From the NCBI RefSeq assembly GCF_035046485.1, contig NC_085136.1:76649734-76713733 (forward strand): DNA of 64,000 bases, in the 5' to 3' direction. Positions 55,179 to 64,000 of this stretch are shown here, in pieces. The notes below the pieces were generated by a model. It made no database searches and was not told where the DNA came from. It saw nothing but the letters and a program-made list of their open reading frames with translations. This stretch comes from Aedes albopictus. Taxonomy: Eukaryota > Arthropoda > Insecta > Diptera > Culicidae. The stretch's first letter is position 1. Each line of letters opens with the position of its first letter. The translations under genes were made by a program, and so were the position numbers.

Positions 55179-56826
55179 TAGTTAATTTTTGAGAAAGTAT
55201 CGAAAAAAGCTTGAAAATAAGGCCTTTTAAAATGGCACTTTTAAGGCTGGATGAAACATCACACTTTTAGGTGGATTGATACATTTTAGAATCTTAAACC
55301 CCTAGCCATCACATAATATATTATTGGTAAGTAGTATTAACCTTGACCAGAACTTTATTAACTTGTTTTGTTGTCAATGCGGAACAAATGTTTCCCTTGA
55401 CCCATTCGAAAGGGGTGAGTATGGGTCAATTTTCATACAATTGTAGTTTTAAGGAAAATTGACTCCAAGTATTTTTTTTTCATCATTTGCGCATGTAATA
55501 GCAAAGATCACATTCCAATGATCAAAGGACTTTTTCATGCAAAGAAGCAAAAGTTATTGAGCAAAAAAAATGTGGATATATGCATTTTTGACCCATTCTC
55601 ACCCCCAACAACGGTACTTCTGGTGTCATTTGTGAAGTTTTCCTGGATAAACTTGTGTAAGAACTTTCGATAGATCTCTTATAAAAGTTTCCGGTGGGAC
55701 AGCACTGATTCTTCACTTTCTTTTACAAGTGTCATCGATTATCGAAGTAGGCCATTTCTGAAAGGAAAATAAACTGGAGTACCGAATTAGACTGGTTTCA
55801 GCCACCGCACGTGTCGGCAAATCTTTCTGTGGGACTTATTTAGCTCCAGTACCATTATATGTCAATGACATTTAATAGTTTTCAAACTATTGTGACTCAT
55901 TGACTTTAATTATCTTTTAGTGCAAATAAAACGAGTATGTTTTCATCGTTAATGAATCATATTGGTAAAACTTTAAGCGATGATCGTAAGAATGTTTTGA
56001 AAACATACACTAATAAGTCAAAGCTTCGCAGGCGGAAAGGAAATGACAGCTCTGTGAGTAAAAGGGAACAAATATAATATTGGTATACTATCTCTCTAGT
56101 ATCCAACCTATTGCTCTTTTCCTTTGGCTAGGAAGTATTGTCTCCACAAAAGTCCTGTAGTTGTTAATTTCGGTTTTTACGATCCATTTAGCCCCCTTCT
56201 ACGATAGCTATACTCCGCGTGAAGATTTGTCGATAAAGCTCTTGTCTTTGATTCGCCTTTGCGGTCTGAAAGTTCCTTTAGTCAGTGTTGGGTATTCATT
56301 CGCAGCATACGTAAAACAAATTATTCTCTGGTGTTACATCGATGTTAAATGTTTAAACTACTGATGTTATGCGGAAATTTTGTGAAAATAATGAAATACA
56401 TACAAATGCGATAATCCAATTTGAATGGGTTGATCCAACCTGAATACCGTGAGCATGAGGTTTCACAAGGGCTTCTTTGGTGACATCTCAGAATTTTAAC
56501 CAAAGTTATATCACATGACAAATCAATCTTCATTATTTTGAAAGTATAGGCCAGATAAACGGCCAAAAATCTTCAAGCTTGGTGTTATGGATTGAAGGTA
56601 GCGTTTGTCGCTGGTTGTGAACCACTGCTTCTTTATCTTCCAACGATACTTTGATTTTCCAGAGCCCTGGCGTGAAGATTTGTCGATAAAAGTCGTCTCT
56701 TTGATATCCTTTGGCACTCACAAGAAGTAGAACACTATCTACTCATCGTCTTCGTCGGTCGTTACTGCTAAGGGTTTGACTCTTGTGGCCACAATGGGGG
56801 TACATTTGATGTCGTTTCTTTCCTAG
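55179..56826. other. Intergenic or upstream DNA with a 46-bp local duplication
   Basis: No coding frame is convincing. 56217-56262 and 56668-56713 are direct repeats (gtgaagatttgtcgataaa then tctttgatt/tctttgata). 56827 is preceded by an acceptor-like tttctttcctag. Confidence 0.4.
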
Positions 56827-57150
56827 TTCTTACTGCTGATGGGGTTGAATCAAGCTGCGATGAGATGGGGATGGGGGTTGATAACTCGTTTATTTGCTTG
56901 ACTTGTTGGGGTTTAATTCAATGAACCAGAACCTAGGCAAGTCGACTGGTGGTTAGTGCAACAAAGTTTTCCCTTCAAGGATCAACGTCAAGTGCGTGGG
57001 TGAAGCTTGTTGAAAACCAGCGAAAATGGTGACTTTAACCGAACGGACTTGGTGATTTGCGGTTGAAGAGAGCGTGAAATTGATACGCGAAACGAACGAA
57101 ACGAAATCAAATTGAACTACATATCGAGTGATTAACGAAGCGAACTCGAC
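56827..57150 (+). other. Likely 5' UTR part of the host gene exon
   Basis: The stretch between a plausible acceptor (tttctttcctag, AG at 56825-56826) and the ATG at 57151 has no long frame and contains an in-frame TAA at 57133-57135. It may be the non-coding beginning of the exon or reach a transcription start within it. No TATA box was found. Confidence 0.4.
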
Positions 57151-57374
57151 ATGGTGAACTCGACGGCGACGACGCCCTCCCAGATTCATGGCGGTGCCCT
57201 GTACTACGTGGTGGAAGTGCCCCGGGAGGAGTACATGAAGCAGTGTGCCGCCCAAGCACATGCAGCAGCCTCCGCCGGAGGTTATCCGAATGCGTCCTAC
57301 CAGGCCCAGTATGCGGCCCATCATCAGCAGTTTCAAAATGTGCACAACACGACGATTCTGGCGCGACTGAACAG
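57151..57374 (+). CDS. Host gene, first coding exon; unidentified conserved-looking protein
   Basis: The exon encodes 74 codons plus two bases. The start is supported by a good Kozak context (gac ATG G) and by an in-frame stop 18 nt upstream. The peptide begins MVNSTATTPSQIHGGALYYV, continues with an acidic/basic stretch (VEVPREEYMKQCAAQ), an alanine- and histidine-rich part and ends near LARLN. The donor is AACAG|GTACCT at 57375, and the exon joins in phase with 57842. There is no signal peptide or membrane segment. The codon use is GC-rich (gcc, ccg, cag) and unlike the surroundings, as expected for a real host gene. I cannot name the family. The distance to other genes in this window is tens of kilobases. 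Confidence 0.75.
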
Positions 57375-57841
57375 GTACCTACCTATCTCTATCTGCATAC
57401 CCACTCATTGAGGAGTTCTGTCATAACGGTCGGTCTATCGATTTCCCGCGCCGCAGTCGACGACAGTCTCGATTGCATCCTCGCGATTTCCGTCGCGTCT
57501 CCGGTTTTTTTTTGTGGATTACTTTTTCCATTTACCTACCTATCTCGCCATTCCGGACGAATTCGAGGAAGAGAAGTCAAATTAAATTTCTGCTTTTCCA
57601 AACTCAATTTCCGCCTTTACTACCCTTCAGCCTATTTCCCCTATCCTTCACTGCAAAAAACGACATCTAGGAATAGTTTACCCGTTTGCGTTTCCGGCGG
57701 ATATTTACTTCGAGATTGTATCCTTTCCTTGCCAGACATGGCGGCGGCGCAACAAATGAAGCAACCAAACCAAGTGGAAATACCTACTGTGCTGGAAAGC
57801 TGAGACTAATGATTTCTTTTCTATTTTCGCTCTCATTTCAG

Positions 57842-57924
57842 TACCGAGTCTGGCTGGGATAATCCGTTCCGGCCCGGTGGCGACCTCTCGCGGGAAGCAG
57901 ACGAAATAGTCAATCTCATCAAAG
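57842..57924 (+). CDS. Host gene, second coding exon
   Basis: A pyrimidine-rich tract and acceptor (ctctcatttcag, AG at 57840-57841) precede 83 nt that continue the frame of the first exon. The donor AAAG|GTAAGT at 57925 is near-perfect. The split codon becomes serine and the exon reads S-TESGWDNPFRPGGDLSREA-DEIVNLIK. This highly polar stretch with WDNPFRPGG looks like a conserved short motif. I have an impression of seeing it in insect proteins but cannot attach a name. The next exon is not in the window. The intron that starts at 57925 contains a MITE and probably the antisense R1-clade LINE. Confidence 0.75.
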
Positions 57925-57945
57925 GTAAGTTGATCTATGGAAATG

Positions 57946-58199
57946 CTTAAGGACATACTTGTTAGAATCCCAAAATGGCCGCCACAATGGCCGACTATGG
58001 CACCTACTCATGATTTCGAGCGTACAAATCTCTTTGTAAACAAAATCAGAGCACCTGATCTTCTTATTTTAAGCGTATTAGAAGTGAGCAAGAACAGAAT
58101 AACAAAATACACTGTTGTTTGAAGTTTGCTTCTTGATATTTGTGCATCTGAAGTTCTGATGCACTGTTGAAGCGGAATTTCAAGACGTTTGTCCTTAAA
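57946..58199 (-). mobile_element. Copy of the inner part of MITE C
   Basis: Inverted relative to 1386-1637. Shared words are caaaatggccgccacaatgg, cttcttattttaagc and tttcaagacgtttgtcctta. Its short ends are ttaaggacatac / ttaaggacaaac. It lies just inside the second intron of the host gene. Confidence 0.65.
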
Positions 58200-58956
58200 A
58201 AAGACTATATCCCATCTGGTATAATGCAAATTACCGTGAAGCCGTTTGGCATGATGCCGCCTTTCATTACTCTAAACCATAAGAGAGATAACTTGCTCAA
58301 CAGACACCTGAACAAGGAGGTCAAGGTAAGGGGGGATTAAAGACCGTCTTCTACAAGAAAAGTTGAAGCCAGGACCAGTCTTTCCTCGACCCACTAAACA
58401 ACATTCCCATGGTTACCAAAACCTTCGTCTCTCCGGAACCATCATGAAGACATTGCTTTAGAAATGGGCTAGTGCACATCGGAATCTGAAAGTTAGCTGC
58501 GTAGCCTGCATCGAACATCGATGACTCGCTTTGGAGAGTCCGTCACGGTAGCATGCTAACGCTTAGCCAGTTTCCCGAAATGTCCTCACCACTCCGTTTG
58601 CCCTCGGAAGGCGGGTAGGGTCAACCTCGCCCGCGACCAACTGTTTTGCAGACATCAAGAACCGATGCCTACGTGCAACCCGATCTGATCTGCCCATAAG
58701 GAAGGGTATCACTACCCTTCATACCCTATCAGATTTGCCAGAAGGTTGCTGACAGCAGGATCTCCACTTGCCCCGGCCCTTACCGGGGACCCCTTTCCAA
58801 CCGCTGGCTCAGATCCAACCCAGTATACCGACGCCACCAGAACTTCCACTCCGCGACCACTTAATCGTTGTAAGGGTCGATCTCGACCGCAGGGCACCGG
58901 TATGACCTACGAGGCCGACTCCGAACCCCTGGACCACCTCTTGTACCGCCTCTGAA

Positions 58957-61900
58957 CTAACCATCCTCCGAGTCCACGCGCCACCTCCTCTGTAGCTCCC
59001 AGACGATATGGGTGATAGCCGTTGAAACGGCGTTCCGGCCAAACTCATCCCTACACATCCTCTGGACAAGATTGTCCGGAGTTATGTCCTCTCCGCATGT
59101 GGCAAGCATGCGGTCACGCTTTGTGCGAAAACGCGGGCACACGAACATAACGCGTTCCGCCGTTTCCTCTAAACCATTGCACACTGGGCATTCGGGAGAA
59201 TCCGCATGCACAAAACGGTGTAGATACTGTCGGAAGCAACCACGGCCTGAAAGGACCTGTGTCAGGTGAAATGTAACTTCCCCATGGCACCTATTATTCG
59301 AACTATCTACCCTCGGTATCAACCTATGGATCCACCTTGCTTTGGTGGAATTGTTCCACGCGCGCTGCCATTTGACCATAGAGGCCATCCTGGCAGTCCT
59401 GCGTATGCCTCTTGTGCCGCGCATTTCGAAGCACTCCATGTACTCACTGATAAGAATGCTGATAGGCACCATACCAGTAATGACGCAGAAGGCGTCGTGT
59501 GACACGGTACGGTACGCGCTCGCAACCAGGGGCGTACAATTTCGTTTCAATGATACACTTTCATGCAACATTTGAATGAGTCACTTCAAGTGTTTCATAC
59601 ATTTTTCTAATGACTCGGTCGTTAAAAAAAACTTTTCCACTCATCGTAGCACTCGGTAGTCTCCCACCCGGTCGCATTGCTTGTGCTTCACCCGTCAGAG
59701 CATTAGTGTCTCACTGGTGCGCGCTAGTCTCTCAATGGTTACGGGCGCCGGTTAATTGGATTTAAGTGGTCGAATTTGTTATCCTCTTTCATAAAACAAT
59801 TATCATTCTATCGGCGTGCACCACTATTTAAAAATGTGGTTTAAATAGTGTTTTTAGCATGTTGAAGTATTTCAATGACTCATAAATGAAACGAAAACCC
59901 AAGTGTATCATCCCATGTTTCATATACACTTGTTTCTGTAGCAGCAACGAACGAGTGTGTTGCTGGGTGAGAGATGAAGCATCACAGCAGTCCGTTCGCA
60001 TGGGAAACGATTTGCTACAGTCGTCGTACGTCATGTTTTCCTTTCGAAATTGCACGACCCTGCTCGCAACCCTCAGGCACTTCAGCCTGTAAGTACTTTC
60101 CAGCTTCCATCGGTAGCATTCAGTACTTAGCGCGGTGCCCCACGCCGGACCGCCATACCTAAGTATGGACGTAGCAACATTAGCCAGAAGCTTGCGCTTA
60201 CTGGCGTACACCGCAGAGCTATTGGACAACATCCGGGACAGTGCCGCAATAGCTGTGGGTGGAGGCTCTTTTACAGGCATAATCGACGTGGCTACCGAAG
60301 GTAAGCTTATCGTCGATCATCACGCCCAAGTGTTTGACGGAGCGCTTTAACAGGATCGTTTCACCGTAAACTTCGACCGTAATGTCGTCGGCAAATCCGA
60401 CAATCACCACTCCCACTGGGTACTCTAACCTCAACACCTCGTCGTACATGACATACCATAACACCGGACCCAGGATGGAACCTTGCGGGACTCCTGAGGT
60501 TATGTGAAAGCACTTCCGACCCACCTCCGTGTCGTAAACTAGTACGCGATTCTGGAAGTAGCTTCCGAGAATCTTGTACAAGTACTCCGGTATCCCCAGA
60601 CGCAAGAGCGCATCGGCAATAGCAGCCCAACTGGCGCTATTAAATGCATTCCTTACATCCAGAGTCACTACCCCGCAGAAGCGATTTCCCCTCCTCTTAG
60701 GCTCGAGTGCTTTCTCGGCGGTTTTTGTAACCGACAAGATAGCGTCTACGGTGGACCTCCCCTTCCGGAAGCCATATTGGTTGCTCGAGAGACCATTTAC
60801 GCCCTCAGTGAACCTCAACATTCTATTGAGGATGATCTTTTCGAGCACCTTCCCCGCCGTGTCAATCAAGCATATTGGTCTATATGCCGACGGGTCTCCG
60901 GGTGGTTTCCCCGCCTTTGGCAATAGTACCAGGCTCTGCCTCTTCCAAGCTTCTGGGAAAACTCCCTCGTCCAGGCATTTCTGCATAGCAGACCTGAACA
61001 TCTCGGGAGCTTCTGCAATAGCTACTTTTAAGGCCAGGTTCGGAACTCCGTCCGGACCTGGGGCCTTACCTACGCTAAGGGACTTAGCTATCCCCGCAAG
61101 TTCCACATCGGTGACCCTTTCCTCATCGCCAGCCCCAATCCCCGGCTGTCCTACGAAAGGAGGCCAAGGACTAGGATCATGACGCGGAAAAAGTCCTCCA
61201 ATGATCCCCTCCAACATCTCTGGAGATTGCTCTGTAGGAGCCATCATACCTCTCGTCTTGGCCATAACGATCCTGTAGGCGTCACCCCACGGGTTCGTAT
61301 TGGCACTCTGACAGAGACCCTCAAAGCAGGCCTTTTTGCTTGCTCTTATCTCGGTCTTGAGCGCGGCTTTTGCAGCGGTGAACACTACCCGCCGTTCGTT
61401 TCGCTCTTCCTCTGATCGTGCTCGCTGCATCCGCCGCCTAGCCCGTAGGCAGGCGCGGCGCAGGTCCGCAATCGCGTCGGTCCACCAGTAAGCCGGTGGC
61501 CTCCCATTTCTAGGGTGGACTCGCCTAGGCATGGTCGCATCACACGCACGTGAGAGCACCGCTACCAGCTCCTCGCCGTCTAAACCGATTAAGTTTCGCT
61601 CACGGCGGAGCGCCTCCCTAAATACCGCTTCGTCGAAGTATGATGTCTTCCACCTGCGAGGGCTTGGCCTTGGCCTAGCCGCCTCTTCTTCTACTCGCTG
61701 CCTGCTGTTGTTGCAGTCGATACTGTAGCGAACCGCCAGGTGATCGCTGTGAGTGTAGCTGTCGTCCACTCTCCAGTTCGAACTACTTGTGAGGCCAGGA
61801 CTTTAAAAGGTCACGTCAATGATTGACTCCGCTTCGTTTCCGCTATAGGTACTCTTGGTACCGACATTAGCCAGATCGACATCTAGTACAGCCAGTGTCT

Positions 61901-62408
61901 CTAGCAGGATCTGATACCGCTGGTACGTGAAACGGCTTCCCCATTCCACGGCCCATAGGCATTGAAGTCACCGCTATTCCCACCGGCCTTCACCCTGTTA
62001 GCACGGTCATCATACAGTCCAGCATTTGCGTGAACTGTTCGACCGACCACCGAGGAGTCGCACAGCAGCTACAGAAGAAGACCCCATTTACTTTGGCGAC
62101 CACGAAGCCCTCATAGGTAGTTAGTGACACCAACTCCCCAAGAAACAGAACCAGCTGAATAACAGTTTCTTAAGCTAAAGTTTGCTTAAGAGCAGTTTGT
62201 GCCACTCTTGTACAGCAAAAATGTTTGTTGGGTCCTGCACGGGGCATTTATCCATCGGCCATATCGCCGCCATTTTTCTGGAACCATCCGCAATCCAATT
62301 GCCGTTGCCGGCGGGTAATCGGTACCGGTCCGCTATGATGGCGATATCCGTCCTCCACTCAGAAACCGCCTGACAAAACAGTTGCTGAGCCGCGTCACAG
62401 TGGTTCAA
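58957..62408 (-). pseudogene. R1-clade ORF2 (endonuclease-reverse transcriptase), multiply broken
   Basis: The endonuclease N-terminus is at 62408-62175 (HCDAAQQLFCQAVSEWRTDI, ADRYRLPAGN). The middle (about 62120-61800) is recognisable only across frameshifts and stops, with GDFNAYGPWN at about 61960-61990. From 61769 to about 60260 a 516-codon frame holds the RT: KAPGPDGVPNLALK, YRPICLIDTAGKVLEKIIL, QYGFRKGRSTVDA, TLDVRNAFNSASW (motif A), SGVPQGSILGP and GFADDI (motif C). Only about 20 residues separate FADDI from KHLGVMIDDKL, where relatives have several tens, so an internal deletion is likely. A frameshift near 60260 follows. The C-terminus after the MITE (59527-58957) keeps a zinc-binding-like CPVC...CPRF region. 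It is certainly inactive. Confidence 0.85.
59528..60061. mobile_element. MITE in ORF2, 10-bp TSD (Mutator-like)
   Basis: 534 bp with inverted ends aggggcgtacaatttcg / agggtcgtgcaatttcg are bracketed by gctcgcaacc at 59518-59527 and 60062-60071. The ORF2 reading is continuous when it is skipped (LRVAS / VASAYRTVS overlap is the duplication). A 9-10 bp duplication suggests a Mutator-like transposase. It is non-coding. Confidence 0.85.
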
Positions 62409-62410
62409 AT

Positions 62411-64000
62411 TCAGATGGGTGGACTCGTGCAGCTTTGGGCCTTATGACGTTCAGCGCCGCATCGCCTACACAGTTTGCGCCTGTCAGAACCTTTGCAGTC
62501 CCACGACTTGTGTCCTGGTTCCAGACTCCTAAAGCAAACCTCTGGTGGCTCGTGGAATGTCAGGTGACATACGCACCAGCCTACTTTTATCCGCTCTACT
62601 TTAACGGTTTTTCTTTACGTACGCCACGGGCAGGCTTGTCCACACTGAGCGCAAGAAAATTCTGCTCTTTTGATTTTCACCATAAAAACCATCGTGTTTA
62701 TGCAATCTTCTTATCCTACCTGATAAAAGGATGTTTGAATATCCTAAATGACATTTCGAACCGTCAAAAAATCGCACCGCAGTGCCGCACTGAGCGCGCA
62801 AAGAGAAATTCACTGGGGTGAATTCACCCGGGTGAAATTCTCTTTGCGCGCACAGTGTGGCACTGCGGTGCGGTTTTTTAACAGTTCAAAATGACATTTA
62901 GGTAATTTCAACATCCTTCTATCGGGCAAGATAGGAAGATTGCATAAATACGATGGTTTTGGTGGTGTAAATCAAAAGAGCAAAATTTTCATGCGTTCAG
63001 TGCGGACAAACCTGGCCACGGGTAGCTGAACCAAAGCTATCTGTGTCCCTGATGGCCCCTTCCGTAGCCTAACGGCTGCGGCGGCCACCTGCACATCGCA
63101 CTGTTGCCGCAGTCCCGTGACGAGCTCTTCCACTTCGGTGATCTCGTCTATGTCTTTGACCTTCAGAGTCGCCTTATGTGTGGCAGCCTCTTGTCTCTTG
63201 TCGCTTGTCTCTTGTGTGGCAGCCTCTTGTCAGCCTATGTCCATCAGGATCATTTCGCCCGTACGAGTACGTCTAATACTGCGTACGTCGGCTCCCAGAC
63301 CCTCAAGCTTGGCGTCGCTTCGCATCGCCTTCAAGACGTCCGAGTACTTGGACTGCTCCGTCTTGATGACGAGCGCGTCGCCTTTCTTGCGCTTGGCCCG
63401 TACCCTTCTACGCCTTGGCTTGGCGTCCTGCTCTACTACCGGCGGATTCGTCTTCTTCTTCTTCCGCACTGCCTTAGTCCAAGGAGGGTCCTCCCCCTTG
63501 GTTCGCCCTACTCTGTGGCTGCTGAAGGCCCACCAACGGTCGCAACTCCTTGTTGCCATCGTTCCGGGACGGGCCAACCTTTTCAGGCCCACCCTTCCCA
63601 GCTTTCCGGGAACCCTGGCTGAGGTCCGACTTTCCAGTATTGTTGCCGACCTTCGGGGTAATAATACGCCTGGCTTTGCGCGCGCTGCCAGACAGTTCCT
63701 CACCTGACGGCTGCCTCGCCCGCTTCTGCGAGTGCTTGACACGCTTGTCACGAGCATTTTGGGTAAACTTTGGCACTTTCTCCTTCACCGGTTCCGCCGC
63801 TGCTGCAGTCAGCATCGCGATTACCGCGTGCTCCAGCTTGGCTTCGTCAATCGACACTCTAAGTGGACGCAAAGTCGATGATTTTGCCAAGCTGCTCCTC
63901 AGCCACCTCTATTGTGGGCCGTCCTTTGTTCTCTTGGCTGACGGCCCTCAGCAGCCACGCTCCGTCCATTATCTCCACCGGCTGGCTTGCCGGGGAATAA
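62411..64000 (-). pseudogene. R1-clade ORF1 (gag-like), broken, 5' part outside window
   Basis: The frame enters at 64000 and is followed through shifts. There is a basic, low-complexity N-terminal region (about 63890-63474, rich in RKAGKGG and KARR) and a core with KKKKTNPP, KPRRRRVRAKRKKGDALVIK, ADVRSIRRTRTGEMIL (about 63480-63230). After a frame change come the DIDEITEVEELVTGLRQQC region (63170-63060) and, beyond the MITE, two zinc knuckles at about 62545-62430. Knuckle one lacks its second cysteine (CFRS-...-H-...-C). Knuckle two is a complete CX2CX4HX4C (CRRCGAERHKAQSC). The stop is at 62411-62413. ORF1 proteins of this clade bind the element RNA. Confidence 0.75.
62631..63014. mobile_element. 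384-bp foldback MITE in ORF1, 8-bp TSD (hAT-like)
   Basis: The arms of about 180 bp are inverted and similar (caggcttgtccacactgagc / caggtttgtccgcactgaac) around a centre ggtgaattcacccgggtgaa. The duplication gccacggg is at 62623-62630 and 63015-63022. Terminal CAGG and an 8-bp duplication fit hAT-type insertion. ORF1 continues on both sides (LPVA / VKK). Confidence 0.88.

Larger units (their letters stand above)
58330..64000 (-). mobile_element. R1-clade non-LTR retrotransposon, broken, runs off the window
   Basis: On the minus strand ORF1 (gag-like with zinc knuckles), ORF2 (endonuclease-RT) and a 3' UTR (about 58956 to 58330) follow in R1 order. ORF1 already starts beyond position 64000. 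Two MITEs (59528-60061 and 62631-63014), frameshifts and a deletion destroy it. R1 elements proper insert into 28S rDNA, but many clade members insert elsewhere; no rDNA flank is visible here. It is antisense to the host gene and probably intronic. The left end is approximate. Confidence 0.8.

Noticed and set aside
58712..59069. Short ORFs in the 3' part of the LINE
   Set aside because: They are shadows in the LINE 3' UTR and ORF2 end, without family features.

Overview
The window is repeat-dominated eukaryotic DNA from a culicine mosquito, most probably Aedes (Ae. aegypti-like). The reasons are the mixture of tRNA-derived SINEs resembling Feilai, a JAM1-like RTE retrotransposon, an R1-clade LINE, very many short TIR elements with TA target duplications, and almost no host coding sequence. 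A 500-N gap (7693-8192) and a 23-N gap (8371-8393) mark it as a draft scaffold. Family names come from recognition only; no database search was possible.

Layout. 0.2-1.7 kb: an old TIR element (A) split by two later insertions. 1.8-3.8 kb: two decayed retrotransposon coding pieces. 4.1-7.0 kb: a degenerate 12-bp 'ggaattcc' array holding a SINE with a perfect 23-bp target duplication. 7.1-9.6 kb: a second, inverted copy of element B, the gaps and AT-rich repeats. 9.8-14.5 kb: a long-inverted-repeat element (J) with a nearly intact RTE element inside it, dated by a 14-bp target duplication. 14.7-16.9 kb: three nested repeats. 17.3-23 kb: a SINE and a non-coding (LARD-like) LTR retrotransposon with near-identical LTRs. 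23-29.3 kb: MITEs and a 4.1-kb inverted-repeat structure. 29.4-30.4 kb: a non-repetitive stretch with an Inr/DPE-like core promoter. 30.4-35.7 kb: SINEs, 12-bp arrays and a 1.9-kb satellite of hairpin-forming 23/24-bp units. 36.4-45.5 kb: nested TIR elements, several with exact target duplications. 45.5-47.5 kb: mostly single-copy-looking sequence. 47.5-55.2 kb: degenerate arrays and MITEs. 56.8-57.9 kb: two coding exons of one host gene on the + strand. 58.3-64 kb: a broken R1-clade LINE on the - strand, probably within an intron of that gene, itself hit by two MITEs.

How the parts fit together. The only host gene supported by splice signals and an upstream in-frame stop starts at 57151; its third and later exons lie beyond the window. 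A distant non-coding first exon near 29.46 kb is possible but unproven. Everything else is mobile or satellite DNA. Relative insertion order can be read directly in at least six places from target duplications and from uninterrupted sister copies within the window.
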